Shown here: positions 15,288 to 23,677 of the stretch, piece by piece
How positions within the stretch are numbered: the first letter of the stretch is position 1
Layout of the letters: the number at the start of each line of letters is the position of its first letter
NCBI GenBank assembly: GCA_016288205.1
Contig: JAEEYO010000051.1
Span: 1-48,072 of the forward strand
Source of the DNA: Treponema sp.
GTDB lineage: Bacteria; Spirochaetota; Spirochaetia; Treponematales; Treponemataceae
Length of the DNA stretch: 48,072 nt
Direction of reading: 5' to 3'
The notes under the pieces: generated by a model
Database searches by the model: none
Told to the model about the DNA's origin: nothing
What the model saw: the letters and a program-made list of their open reading frames with translations, nothing else
Program-made: the position numbers and the translations under genes

Positions 15288-17161
15288 TTGTCGCCTCCTT
15301 CCGAAACTATGGCCTTGACCGGACAGACCTGAGAGCATAATGTGCATCCCGTGCAAAGTGATTTTTCAATCAGTGCTTTTTTTGTGTCCGTGCTGAAAGT
15401 GATTGCGGGGCATCCGAGCTCGCTTATGCATTTTTTACAGCCGATGCATTTTGAGTCATCCACGAGCATCTTTGCCTGAGCCTTGAATCCGAGCTTTTGT
15501 GCTATGGCGATGCAGGGGCCCTTGAAAATCACCGCGCTTACTGATTCCGCCTCGCTCGCTTTTTTTACCGCCTCTACAGTTTCCTTCAGATTGAATGCGT
15601 CCACGGTGATTACTGGCGACACACCCACTGCCTCAAGGATTTTTTCCATGCTGATTTTTTCAACCGCATTTCCCATCATAGTGAGACCTGTTCCGGGGTG
15701 CGGCTGGTGTCCCGTCATTGCGGTGGTCGAGTTGTCCAAAATGCAGAGAGTGATTTTCGCCTGATTGTAGACCGCGTTCACGACCCCAGTGATTCCCGAC
15801 GCGAAAAAAGTTGAGTCGCCTATGAATGAAAAGCATTTTCTGTCCGGCTCTGCGTGGAAAAATCCCTGTGCCATCGTGATGTCGGCTCCCATGCACAGGC
15901 AGGTGTCGCACATGTCAAGAGGAGCGGCATTTCCGAGGGTGTAACAGCCGATGTCTCCGCAGTAAACGGTCTTCTCTTTTTTCATGGCCTGCTTTACCGC
16001 ATAGAATGACGCACGGTGAGGACATCCCGCGCAAAGTACCGGGGGACGGACTGGAAGCGGTGGAATCTCGTCGGCTTTAGAATCCTCTTTTGTCTGCTCA
16101 ATGCCCAGGAATGACTCAATGGCTTCTTTTACGGACGCGACCGTGTTTTCTCCTGCCCTTGCGATGTGCCCGGTGTTTTTTCCAAGAATCGTGTTTGGAA
16201 GATGATTTTTTCCCGCGACGTAAATCAGCGAGTCCTCAAGAATCGGGTCAAGCTCCTCGACCACAAGGACTTCCTGAGCCTTTTCCAGAAAATCCCTCGC
16301 CGTCGGTTCCGGGAAGGGGTATGGGGTTCCGATTTTCATCAGCGTGAGATTTTTAGTGCTTCCCTCATGCTCCGCCTCAATCAGGCTCAGGGCCTCCTTT
16401 ACGTATTCCCAGCTGATTCCTGATGCTGCTATTCCCTTCTTTCCGTCAGGATGTCCGTTTTCCTCTATATAATTAAACTTGCTCTTTGAAAAATCCTCAG
16501 GCAAGGTGACAAGGTTCCGCTCGAAAATCTTCTGGTGGTTTAAGAAAGATGCCCGTGGAAAAATCACCCAGCGCTTTGAGTCCTTTTCAAATCCCGCAAT
16601 CTCTTTTGCCTTGGGAAGGCTCGGAATCTCCATGCTCTGATAGGCGTGGTCAACTCTGGTTGTGGGACGGAGCAGCACCGGGGTGTGATATTTTTCGGAA
16701 TACTCGAACGCCGCCTGCACCATCTCAAACGCCTCCTTGGGGGTGGAGGGATCGAAGCACGGAAGTTTTGAATAGGATGCGAAATGCCTTGTGTCCTGCT
16801 CGGTCTGACTTGAGATTGGCCCCGGATCATCTGCCGAGACAATCACCATGCCGCCCTTGACTCCCACGTAGGAAAGGCACATCACCGGGTCGCTCGCAAC
16901 ATTGAGTCCCACCTGCTTCATCGTGACGAGGGTTCTTCCTCCCGCGTATGATGTTCCCGCCGCAACCTCAACGGCAGCCTTTTCGTTTACCGACCATTCC
17001 ACGTAGGCTCCGGTCTCTTTCCTGTACTTTGCTATAAACTCAATTATTTCGGAAGACGGTGTTCCGGGATATCCCGCGGCAAGATTGACTCCCGCGCACA
17101 ACGCACCAAGCGCAATCGCCTGGTTTCCCATAATCATCTGAGCGGACAAAATATTCTCCAT
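15284..17161 (-). CDS. iorA: Indolepyruvate:ferredoxin oxidoreductase, alpha subunit
   Basis: The 625-residue protein has the full IorA layout. An N-terminal pyrimidine/alpha domain (LAAGYPGTPSSEI, residues near 27-39) is followed by a thiamine-diphosphate domain in the second half (CGDIGCYTLG, then GDSTFFASGITGVVNAVYN). The C-terminus binds two [4Fe-4S] clusters (CIGCKKCISELGCP and CTGCTLCSQVCP). It oxidises indole-, phenyl- or hydroxyphenylpyruvate to the aryl-acetyl-CoA with reduction of ferredoxin. ATG 17161 is preferred over 17191 because homology begins there. No clear ribosome binding site precedes it. Confidence 0.92.
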   Translation of the reverse strand: MENILSAQMIMGNQAIALGALCAGVNLAAGYPGTPSSEIIEFIAKYRKETGAYVEWSVNEKAAVEVAAGTSYAGGRTLVTMKQVGLNVASDPVMCLSYVGVKGGMVIVSADDPGPISSQTEQDTRHFASYSKLPCFDPSTPKEAFEMVQAAFEYSEKYHTPVLLRPTTRVDHAYQSMEIPSLPKAKEIAGFEKDSKRWVIFPRASFLNHQKIFERNLVTLPEDFSKSKFNYIEENGHPDGKKGIAASGISWEYVKEALSLIEAEHEGSTKNLTLMKIGTPYPFPEPTARDFLEKAQEVLVVEELDPILEDSLIYVAGKNHLPNTILGKNTGHIARAGENTVASVKEAIESFLGIEQTKEDSKADEIPPLPVRPPVLCAGCPHRASFYAVKQAMKKEKTVYCGDIGCYTLGNAAPLDMCDTCLCMGADITMAQGFFHAEPDRKCFSFIGDSTFFASGITGVVNAVYNQAKITLCILDNSTTAMTGHQPHPGTGLTMMGNAVEKISMEKILEAVGVSPVITVDAFNLKETVEAVKKASEAESVSAVIFKGPCIAIAQKLGFKAQAKMLVDDSKCIGCKKCISELGCPAITFSTDTKKALIEKSLCTGCTLCSQVCPVKAIVSEGGDK

Positions 17162-17241
17162 AACACAATAATTTTCATAATAGTAGCACAAATGATTTTC
17201 TTATGCTAGACTTATCATGAGCTTGAAAATGGAGGGAATGA

Positions 17242-18642
17242 ATGAAAAAATCTTTCTTTATATTATTTGCCCTTGTGCTGGTTTTAATGTCCTGCTCAAA
17301 GTCACAGTCCACGGAGCAAAATGAGGCGGAGGAAAAAATCAGCGTGGAAGAGTCGCTTACTGAATCTGAGTCTGCGCCGGCATCCGTTTCCGGAAGCACG
17401 CTTGAAAGCGAGGATGAGTATGGGACTCCGGGGAACAGGACTTTTGCATATATCCGTAAGTTGGCAAGCAAGGAAAAATATGAGAAGGCGGTGGAAAATC
17501 TCACGCAGGACTACCTCCGCGGAAGATGGTCGGTCGAGGTAATCTCCGAGGAGATGAACATCATCTATATCGCCTTTGATGATGACGGCACTTATTACTG
17601 GTACTCTCCTTTCGGCGGCTATATGGGGGAGCGCGGAAAATATACTCTTGACGGAAATACTGTCACCCTGTTTTATCCGAACGACACGATGAGCCAATGG
17701 GAGGCGCTGGTGTTCCCTAACGGAAGGGAGACGACATTGGTTTATGACAGCAGGTTCAAGGATTTTTACTGTGTCGGCGTTCTTCGAAACGAGCGTCTGA
17801 TTCTGCGGAACTGGGTGGAGGAAACTCCTGTCGGCGAAAAATGTGTCCTTAAGGGAATTGATGTCATAAAGACCGATGAAAAGTCCGTGGTCGCAAAGGA
17901 CAATCTCAAGCTTCGGTATGAGCCTTCGCAAAAGGGACGCGAGGGACGGTTCTGGTATCCCATGTTTTTGAGGATGTGCCTGCAGGATGAGCTTGAGGAT
18001 TCCTATTATGCCGTGGAGTCAAGCAGCGAGACCATCAATGTGATTCTCAAGGGCACAAGGACTACCTATACCGCGCGTACCGTGAAGGAGGACACCATAG
18101 ACGGAATTACCTCCCCTTGGTACAGGATCTGTTTGTTTGACTGTGACGGCGAGAGTATTGCCCAGTATTTCTGGGTTTTCGGCGGATATCTTGAGGATTA
18201 TGACGAGAAAAAGCTTTCCGAGTACAACAAGAGCCTTATGAACGCAGCAATTGAGAAGAAAATCCTTGTCATCGATGAGGACGCGTACCGTGATCATTTG
18301 ATGGAGGAAAGTGTCAAAAGGGTGACTCCGATTGCGTCAAAATCAGCGGAGATAATCCACAAGGCCGGAAATGTAGCGGAAAGCGATGACAAGCTTGAGG
18401 GAACCATTTTTAAAATTGGCATGACCCGGAAGGAGATAACGGATCTGCTGGGGGATCCCGTCCAGGCTTGGGATGATGTTTCAAAATACTGGGTTGATTT
18501 TCTGAACATATTGCCAAAAGCCGAGGAAAATTCGCCCAATGCCATCCGGTACTGGATTGACCACGGCGGCTCAGGCTTCCGTCTTATGTTCTATTTTGAC
18601 GGTGACAGGCTGAAACGGATAGAGACCGAGTGGGAGAAGTAA
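17242..18642 (+). CDS. Lipoprotein with C-terminal BamE/SmpA-like domain
   Basis: A lipoprotein signal peptide ends in VLMSC, with lipidated Cys18, followed by a Ser/Glu-rich linker. Residues about 85-190 contain beta-rich repeats resembling a lipocalin-like module (WSVEVISEEMN, DDGTYYWYSPFGG). The C-terminal 85 residues (FKIGMTRKEITDLLGDPVQAW to FYFDGDRLKRIE) have the layout of SmpA/BamE-like domains, which often follow KxGMT-x-x-EV-x-x-LLG-P. It should sit in the inner leaflet or periplasmic face of the envelope. It is divergent from iorA and its start has GGAGG. Function unknown. Confidence 0.75.
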   Translation: MKKSFFILFALVLVLMSCSKSQSTEQNEAEEKISVEESLTESESAPASVSGSTLESEDEYGTPGNRTFAYIRKLASKEKYEKAVENLTQDYLRGRWSVEVISEEMNIIYIAFDDDGTYYWYSPFGGYMGERGKYTLDGNTVTLFYPNDTMSQWEALVFPNGRETTLVYDSRFKDFYCVGVLRNERLILRNWVEETPVGEKCVLKGIDVIKTDEKSVVAKDNLKLRYEPSQKGREGRFWYPMFLRMCLQDELEDSYYAVESSSETINVILKGTRTTYTARTVKEDTIDGITSPWYRICLFDCDGESIAQYFWVFGGYLEDYDEKKLSEYNKSLMNAAIEKKILVIDEDAYRDHLMEESVKRVTPIASKSAEIIHKAGNVAESDDKLEGTIFKIGMTRKEITDLLGDPVQAWDDVSKYWVDFLNILPKAEENSPNAIRYWIDHGGSGFRLMFYFDGDRLKRIETEWEK

Positions 18643-18659
18643 GCGGGAAAAAATCCGGC

Positions 18660-18690
18660 TCAAAAATTTAAATTTTTTGAATTTTTTTTT
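18660..18690 (+). terminator. AT-rich hairpin, possible terminator
   Basis: A TCAAAAA/TTTTTTGA inverted repeat is followed by a run of nine T. The stem is all but GC-free, so termination would be weak. It runs directly into the −35 box of the next promoter. Confidence 0.4.
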
Positions 18691-18717
18691 GACAAATGCA
18701 CAGACCCGCATTATAAT
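18689..18717 (+). promoter_or_regulatory. Perfect consensus sigma70 promoter
   Basis: TTGACA (18689-18694), exactly 17 bp and TATAAT (18712-18717) match consensus at all twelve positions. A small hairpin (AACGGA/TCCGTT, 18738-18753) and a strong GGAGGG ribosome binding site follow in a leader of about 50 nt. Confidence 0.88.
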
Positions 18718-18773
18718 TATAACAACAAATTTAATTAAACGGAGTTTTCCGTTAAAAATGTTGGAGGGCTAAC

Positions 18774-19220
18774 ATGGCAGAATTGAAATCAGGACTTGTT
18801 CTTGAGGATGGAGAATCTCTCGTAATGGAGATTGAGGCAGAACTTTGGGCGTCAAGCTCAAATCCAATTGCAATGGCATTTGGAAAGATCGCAAAACTCT
18901 TTGCGAAGATCTTGGGATACAGGGTCAACGGATTCCTCGTTATCACAGACAGAAGAGTTGTTGAGGTCAGCAACACCGTTCAGTGCTATTGCGTAAAGGC
19001 CGGAAGAAAGGTAACTTATGTGCTTCCGAGCAGCGTAAAGGAAATCGGATACACAAAGGAACCGACCTGCGGAATCTTCTGCCCAGCTTATAAGCTTTAC
19101 TACGAAGGATTCACACAGAGGAAGGAAGTCCTCCTTGCAGGCGCTGACGATGCTTCTGCCCAGAAGGCTGTAGACGCATTCTACAAGGCAATCTCTGCTT
19201 CTCAGAAGGGAAATGTCTAA
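18774..19220 (+). CDS. PH-like domain protein, probably highly expressed
   Basis: The 148-residue protein has one weakly hydrophobic stretch (PIAMAFGKIAKLFAKILGY) and otherwise a beta-rich layout. FLVITDRRVVEVS followed by LPSSVKEIGY is typical of bacterial PH-like (DUF304-type) domains. It has no signal peptide. It is driven by a perfect consensus promoter and a strong ribosome binding site, and its codons lean towards a narrow preferred set (AAG, GGA, ATC, CTT), all of which suggest abundant protein. Its stop overlaps the next gene by 8 bp, so it forms an operon with two small membrane proteins. Function unknown. Confidence 0.65.
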   Translation: MAELKSGLVLEDGESLVMEIEAELWASSSNPIAMAFGKIAKLFAKILGYRVNGFLVITDRRVVEVSNTVQCYCVKAGRKVTYVLPSSVKEIGYTKEPTCGIFCPAYKLYYEGFTQRKEVLLAGADDASAQKAVDAFYKAISASQKGNV

Positions 19221-19632
19221 GTTTTTCAGATATTTATATTTGAATACTTACGCTTTTCTTTTGCTTTTTTGCGGAATAGCGGTCGCTTTAATCCCTTTGT
19301 TCAGGGTTTCCAGGTGGCTGATTATTCCGCAAATTATTTTAGGCCTGGTTTTCCTGAAAGAGTCCATGCGCTTGTTTTCTACATGGGCAGACAAGAAGAT
19401 AAAGTGCAAGATACTTACGGAAAGAAACAAGGAAGAATTCCGCCCCGACACGTTCAAGGTTTTTATGCAGGCTCCATGCGGAAGATTGGTTACAAAGACC
19501 GTGCTGAAAGATTTGGGGCTCCGTGAAAAATACAAGGAGCTGCTGGTCTACAAGCCGTCTTTCCGGGAAGTGATAAAGCGGCCTTTCGAGCCATCGGAAA
19601 CAAGTATTTATATCAATGAGGATTTTAAATGA
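19213..19632 (+). CDS. Small membrane protein with two N-terminal helices
   Basis: Two hydrophobic segments (about residues 10-31 and 33-50) are followed by a basic, soluble tail of about 85 residues. No family is recognised. The gene overlaps the PH-like gene upstream and shares ATGA with the next gene (19629-19632), so the three are translationally coupled. Confidence 0.65.
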   Translation: MSKFFRYLYLNTYAFLLLFCGIAVALIPLFRVSRWLIIPQIILGLVFLKESMRLFSTWADKKIKCKILTERNKEEFRPDTFKVFMQAPCGRLVTKTVLKDLGLREKYKELLVYKPSFREVIKRPFEPSETSIYINEDFK

Positions 19633-19790
19633 TATCGCTTATACTTATAATTGCAGTGGCATTTATAGTGATAGTTTCGCTTGCCTTTATCCTGATTGCC
19701 GTGAAGAGCAAAAAGGACAAGGGAATCGTGTACGGTGATGAGGCCGACAAGACTTCCTTGGGCATGGATACGGACAAAATCAAGGTCTGA
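19629..19790 (+). CDS. 53-residue single-pass membrane protein
   Basis: The product has a strong N-terminal transmembrane helix (about residues 2-24), then KSKKDKG and a short acidic tail. It starts on the ATGA shared with the upstream stop, which supports real translation despite its small size. It is the third gene of the operon driven by the consensus promoter at 18689. Function unknown. Confidence 0.6.
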   Translation: MISLILIIAVAFIVIVSLAFILIAVKSKKDKGIVYGDEADKTSLGMDTDKIKV

Positions 19791-19878
19791 GACGGAAAAT
19801 TACCGCGAGATGGGGCCGAATAGGTCCTTGCCCTATGCTTCGTGTGTATTTTCGGATATTTAACGCATAATTCATCTG

Positions 19879-19907
19879 TTCAAATCCGGTTGTTATCAAT
19901 GTAAACT
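19879..19907 (+). promoter_or_regulatory. Weak promoter, predicted leaderless
   Basis: TTCAAA (19879-19884), 17 bp and TAAACT (19902-19907) lie 6 nt before ATG 19914. Each box has two mismatches, but spacing is the same as in the stronger leaderless promoters of this window. Confidence 0.45.
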
Positions 19908-19913
19908 TTTAGT

Positions 19914-20297
19914 ATGGATAACAGCTTTAAATCAGATTCAGAGATACTTGAAGAAATTGAGTTTCAGCAGTCAACTATAAGCAATAATATCCGTTCTCGC
20001 AGAAGAGCCTTGAAGATGACTCAGGAGGGTCTGGCAAGCAAGGCGAATCTGTCTTTGTCCACCATACAGAAAGTCGAAAACAATCCTCTGAATCCTGAAA
20101 TCGGCACCATGATAAGAATAGCGAATGCGCTGGACATTCCCTTGGGGCTGCTGTACATAAATCCTCAGCGTGACAAACTCTATGCGCTGGATGAGCTGTT
20201 GCGCTTCGTCCAGTCCTCGGATCCCATTTCCGTCGAAAAATTCCCGCCTGCGAAAGAAAACGTCTCTTACAGTCACAAGAATTCTGACAGAAAGTGA
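19914..20297 (+). CDS. XRE-family helix-turn-helix regulator
   Basis: The helix-turn-helix covers residues about 24-78: IRSRRRALKMTQEGLASKANLS, then STIQKVENN and the Asn-Pro linker, with IGTMIRIANALDIPLGLLY as the closing helices. The first 20 residues are acidic and the last 45 are unassigned. Such proteins bind short operators as dimers. No Shine-Dalgarno sequence is seen, in line with a leaderless transcript. The target is unknown; neither neighbour is an obvious partner. Confidence 0.85.
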   Translation: MDNSFKSDSEILEEIEFQQSTISNNIRSRRRALKMTQEGLASKANLSLSTIQKVENNPLNPEIGTMIRIANALDIPLGLLYINPQRDKLYALDELLRFVQSSDPISVEKFPPAKENVSYSHKNSDRK

Positions 20298-20337
20298 TGC
20301 CGTGCCTGACCGGCAGTGACTGATTAATGCATTTCCC

Positions 20338-20366
20338 TAGACAACAGCCCCGTTTTTTGCTACAAT
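20338..20366 (+). promoter_or_regulatory. Promoter of pheT
   Basis: TAGACA (20338-20343), 17 bp and TACAAT (20361-20366) each have one mismatch to consensus. The start would be near 20373, giving a 25-nt leader with a GAGGAA ribosome binding site. Confidence 0.65.
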
Positions 20367-20397
20367 AGACTATCTTTAGTGCGCATAAGAGGAAATC

Positions 20398-22731
20398 ATG
20401 CCAAAAGTAGAAGTCAACGAAAAACTTTTTTTTAATCTTGTTGGAAAAAAATATGCGATGGATGATCTGTTTGAGAAAAAACTCACCCACGCGAAAGCCG
20501 AGCTTGACGAAAAGCCCGATGAATCACAGCCCGAAAATGAGCGCGTAATAAAAATTGAACTTAACGACACGAACCGCCCCGATTTATGGTCCACAGGTGG
20601 AATCGCACGCTGCCTCAGGGAATACGAGGGAGCCCCCCATTCTGACTACAGCTCTTTCCTTTCAACAAAAGACAATCTGAAGGATTTCGGCGGACGCGTG
20701 ATTGATGTCGCCCCTGATCTGAAGGACATCCGCCCGTACCTTGTTGCGTTCGTAATCAGCGGAAAACCGATTGACGAGCCCATGCTCAAGGACATCATCC
20801 AGACACAGGAAAAACTCTGCTGGAACTTCGGACGCAAGAGAAAGACAATCTCCATGGGTGTGTACCGCCAGTCACAGATTAAATGGCCCGTCCACCAGAC
20901 CGCAGCCGACCCGGACAACACAAGTTTTGTTCCGCTCCAGGGAACTGAGAGGCAGACTCTCCGCGAGATCGTGCAGACTCATCCCAAGGGAAAGGATTAC
21001 GGGTGGATTCTCAAGGACTTCAAGAAATATCCCCTTCTCGTGGATGACAACAAGGAAGTCCTTTCCATGGCGCCAATCATCAACTCAGCCCATCTCGGAG
21101 CAGTTGAGGTCGGAGACAGCGACCTTCTCGTGGAGCTTACGGGTGATGACATGGGAAGCCTCATGCTCAGCGCGAACATCGTGGCATGTGATTTCTTCGA
21201 CGCTGGATATAAGATCCTCCCGGTTAAAATCCACCATGCCTATGACACTGGTTTCGGCACCGATGTTGTGACTCCCTATTACTATCAGCCAACCACCGAC
21301 GCGCGTCTTTCCACAATCAACAAAAAGCTCGGCTGCGATTTGACCGAAGCCCAGGTTACTGACGCACTCAAGCGCATGGGAAATACGGTCAGCGTCAAAA
21401 AGGAAGGAGGCGAGACAATCTTTACCGTAAAGCCCGCCCCCTACCGCAACGACTTCCTCCACGAGGTCGATGTTATTGAGGACGTGATGATCGGCATGGA
21501 CCTTGATTTCTTCGCTCCGGCAGCTCCGAATGACTTTACCGTGGGCCGTCTTCTTCCCATCACCGTGTACAGCCGCAAGGTCAAGGAAATCATGGCGGGA
21601 ATGGGCTATCAGGAGATGATTTTCAACTATCTCGGCTCAAAGAAAACCTACATCGACAACATGGGCATAAGCGGAGAGAACGTCATTGAGATTGCGAACC
21701 CGATGAGCGAAAACTATCAGTTCATCCGTCCCTCAATCATCGCGAGTCTTTTCGAGGCCGAGGCTCAGAGCGGAAATGCCGTTTATCCTCACAAAATCTT
21801 TGAGGTGGGAAAAATCGCATACATTGACCCCACGGAAAAGCAGACCGGCACACGCACAATCCAGAACCTTGGATTCTTGACCTCTGCAAACAACGCGAAC
21901 TTCAACGACGCGGCGAGTGAGGTCAGCACTCTCCTCTATTATCTTGACCACAAGTACGAGGTGAAGGAGACCGATGACCCGCGTTTTATCCCCGGAAGAC
22001 AGGCCGGAATCATCGTGAACGGAAAGCAGGTCGGTATTTTCGGAGAGGTTCATCCTCAGGTTCTTGAGAACTGGCAGGTCGGAGTTCCGTGCGTGGCTGG
22101 TGAGATGGATTTGGAATATCTCATGGCGAACGAAGTCAAGGGACATGCTGTTGAGCCACAGAGTCCAAAGACCGAGCCCAAAAAAGATTCTGCCCCTGCA
22201 AAAAAGGATGACGAGCCAAAGCTTGCCGAGGATCAGGTCGCGCACTTCAACAGATACATTGAGCTCAAGGTCGCGAAGATTCTTACGGTGGAAAACAATC
22301 CCCAGGGCGAAAAACTTTACATCGAGCATCTGGACGACGGAAGCGGAAACGAGAGAATCATCCAGAGCGGTCTGCGCCCCTACCTCAAGCCGGAGGAGCT
22401 GATCGGACAGCACGTGATCATCGCCGCCAACCTCGCGCCAAGAAAAATGCGTGGAGTTGAAAGCCACGGAATGTTGCTCGCCGCAGATTATATGGAAGAC
22501 GGAAAGGAAAAGGTGGAGCTTCTTACCGCACCTTGGGCAGCCCCGGGAACTCCGGTTGTTTTGGAAGGAGCCGATCCAGCCGCCGAAAAGCCCGCGAAGA
22601 TTGACATCGACAAATTCTGCAAGGTTGAGATCTGCATCAAGGGAAAGACCGCGAATGTGTCCGGAACAAAACTTGTTGCAGACGGAAAAGCCATAACAAC
22701 CGAAAAATCAGATAACTGCCTGGTTGAGTAG
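20398..22731 (+). CDS. pheT: Phenylalanyl-tRNA synthetase beta chain, archaeal type, fused to a C-terminal tRNA-binding domain
   Basis: The first about 580 residues match the archaeal/eukaryotic-type beta chain: no N-terminal EMAP-like domain, a start of MPKVEVNEKLF, a B3/4 region, a B5 domain (STINKKLGCDLTEAQVTDALKRMG) and the catalytic-core-like C-terminal part. Spirochaetes are known to use this type. A linker rich in Lys, Pro and Glu (about 585-610) then joins a second OB-fold domain (FNRYIELKVAKILTVENNPQGEKLY to RKMRGVESHGMLLAA) of the MetG-C/Trbp111/EMAP-II class, which binds tRNA non-specifically. At 777 residues the protein is about 200 longer than its archaeal-type relatives. It pairs with PheS, which is not in the window. 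Confidence 0.92.
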   Translation: MPKVEVNEKLFFNLVGKKYAMDDLFEKKLTHAKAELDEKPDESQPENERVIKIELNDTNRPDLWSTGGIARCLREYEGAPHSDYSSFLSTKDNLKDFGGRVIDVAPDLKDIRPYLVAFVISGKPIDEPMLKDIIQTQEKLCWNFGRKRKTISMGVYRQSQIKWPVHQTAADPDNTSFVPLQGTERQTLREIVQTHPKGKDYGWILKDFKKYPLLVDDNKEVLSMAPIINSAHLGAVEVGDSDLLVELTGDDMGSLMLSANIVACDFFDAGYKILPVKIHHAYDTGFGTDVVTPYYYQPTTDARLSTINKKLGCDLTEAQVTDALKRMGNTVSVKKEGGETIFTVKPAPYRNDFLHEVDVIEDVMIGMDLDFFAPAAPNDFTVGRLLPITVYSRKVKEIMAGMGYQEMIFNYLGSKKTYIDNMGISGENVIEIANPMSENYQFIRPSIIASLFEAEAQSGNAVYPHKIFEVGKIAYIDPTEKQTGTRTIQNLGFLTSANNANFNDAASEVSTLLYYLDHKYEVKETDDPRFIPGRQAGIIVNGKQVGIFGEVHPQVLENWQVGVPCVAGEMDLEYLMANEVKGHAVEPQSPKTEPKKDSAPAKKDDEPKLAEDQVAHFNRYIELKVAKILTVENNPQGEKLYIEHLDDGSGNERIIQSGLRPYLKPEELIGQHVIIAANLAPRKMRGVESHGMLLAADYMEDGKEKVELLTAPWAAPGTPVVLEGADPAAEKPAKIDIDKFCKVEICIKGKTANVSGTKLVADGKAITTEKSDNCLVE

Positions 22732-22782
22732 GCTTGATTTTTACCGCTGATTGCGGGACGGGGTGGTCCTGAGCTTATGTTT

Positions 22783-22803
22783 TAGGGCTGCCCCTATTTT
22801 TTT
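22783..22803 (+). terminator. Terminator of pheT
   Basis: TAGGG/CCCTA around a four-base loop is followed by seven T. It sits at the convergent end of pheT and the transglycosylase-like gene. Confidence 0.65.
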
Positions 22804-23537
22804 AAACACGGCGGATTCATCTTTTCCGCTATTTTTGAAAGCTTATAGTAGTCGAATCCCAGTTCCCAGTAAATCCATTTTGAAAAACCACTTCGGCTCC
22901 CCTGTGGAAAAGAGCGCCGCTGAGATTTTTCCTCCAGAGTTTTAATCCCCAGCCCGGCTCCGGAATTGTATGCCGTAGAGACTATTCTTATCTTGTACTC
23001 CACCGGAGCGTCTTCGAGTCCGTATCTTTTCGTGCATATTTCAATGAAGGCAAGCAGATAGTAAATCTGTGTGTCGAGTTTTCTGAGCCGTTCGATTCTT
23101 TTCATCCGCTGAGAGACACTTTCACCCTCGCCGTTAAAATCAATCATGGGGAATTTTGCGGCAAGCTCTGGGTCCGCATGGAGGTCACGTTCAAGGGCGA
23201 TCGCGAACACGGGCTTCATCTGCATGGGGCCAATGGAGCATGAGTTGATTTCGTTGCTGAAAAGATGGAGCAGCCTGTCGATGTTTTTTTCTATCGCATC
23301 TGAAAACTGAGAGTAACGCATCAGCTCTGGAAAAACAATGGCACTGACAAAATCCGGGTCGTATTCTGAAAGATTTTTTTCCGTAAGTATTTTTCTGATT
23401 TCGTTTGAAAAATCCACGGCCTGAAAAAACTCCTCCTCAAAAGTCTCCGCATAGGAAGCGAGCTTTTCCTGCGAGTACAAAAAACAAGGGAACAGAATCA
23501 AAAATAAAAATGTCAGAATCCGGAGCTTTAGTTTCAT
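22794..23537 (-). CDS. Secreted lytic-transglycosylase-like protein
   Basis: A signal peptide (residues 1-22, ending FLYSQ) precedes a helical domain with three spaced motifs of SLT lytic transglycosylases: a candidate catalytic Glu71 in FPELMRYSQ, IGPMQM at 102-107 (equivalent to GLMQ) and STAYNSGAG near the C-terminus. Such enzymes cleave the glycan strand of peptidoglycan in the periplasm. The motifs are less canonical than usual, so activity is likely but not certain. ATG 23537 is chosen because the signal peptide starts there; upstream extension to 23573 overlaps the promoter. Confidence 0.7.
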   Translation of the reverse strand: MKLKLRILTFLFLILFPCFLYSQEKLASYAETFEEEFFQAVDFSNEIRKILTEKNLSEYDPDFVSAIVFPELMRYSQFSDAIEKNIDRLLHLFSNEINSCSIGPMQMKPVFAIALERDLHADPELAAKFPMIDFNGEGESVSQRMKRIERLRKLDTQIYYLLAFIEICTKRYGLEDAPVEYKIRIVSTAYNSGAGLGIKTLEEKSQRRSFPQGSRSGFSKWIYWELGFDYYKLSKIAEKMNPPCLKK

Positions 23538-23544
23538 CCCGAAT

Positions 23545-23573
23545 ATACTAGCAAGATTTTCCAAAACACTCAA
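23545..23573 (-). promoter_or_regulatory. Promoter, predicted leaderless
   Basis: On the minus strand TTGAGT (23573-23568), 17 bp and TAGTAT (23550-23545) end 7 nt before ATG 23537. No ribosome binding site is present. Confidence 0.55.
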
Positions 23574-23609
23574 GCGTGTTTAATCAATGGATGCACCAGG
23601 TCTTTTCAT

Positions 23610-23638
23610 TTGACATTCGCCCTCCACGCATTTATAAT
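23610..23638 (+). promoter_or_regulatory. Perfect consensus promoter of the barnase-like gene
   Basis: TTGACA (23610-23615), exactly 17 bp and TATAAT (23633-23638) match consensus at every position. The leader is about 33 nt and ends in a GGAGG ribosome binding site. Confidence 0.85.
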
Positions 23639-23677
23639 GGAGCATCGAAAATTAATCAAGACGCTCACGGAGGATTT

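Noticed and set aside
17302..17931. 209-codon minus-strand frame
   Set aside because: Antisense to a lipoprotein gene with a signal peptide and ribosome binding site.
19871..19900. tRNA T-arm-like sequence (GTTCAAATCC)
   Set aside because: No matching acceptor, anticodon or D arm can be folded around it; it overlaps a promoter.
21733..22467. 244-codon minus-strand frame
   Set aside because: Antisense shadow of pheT, whose frame has clear domains throughout.
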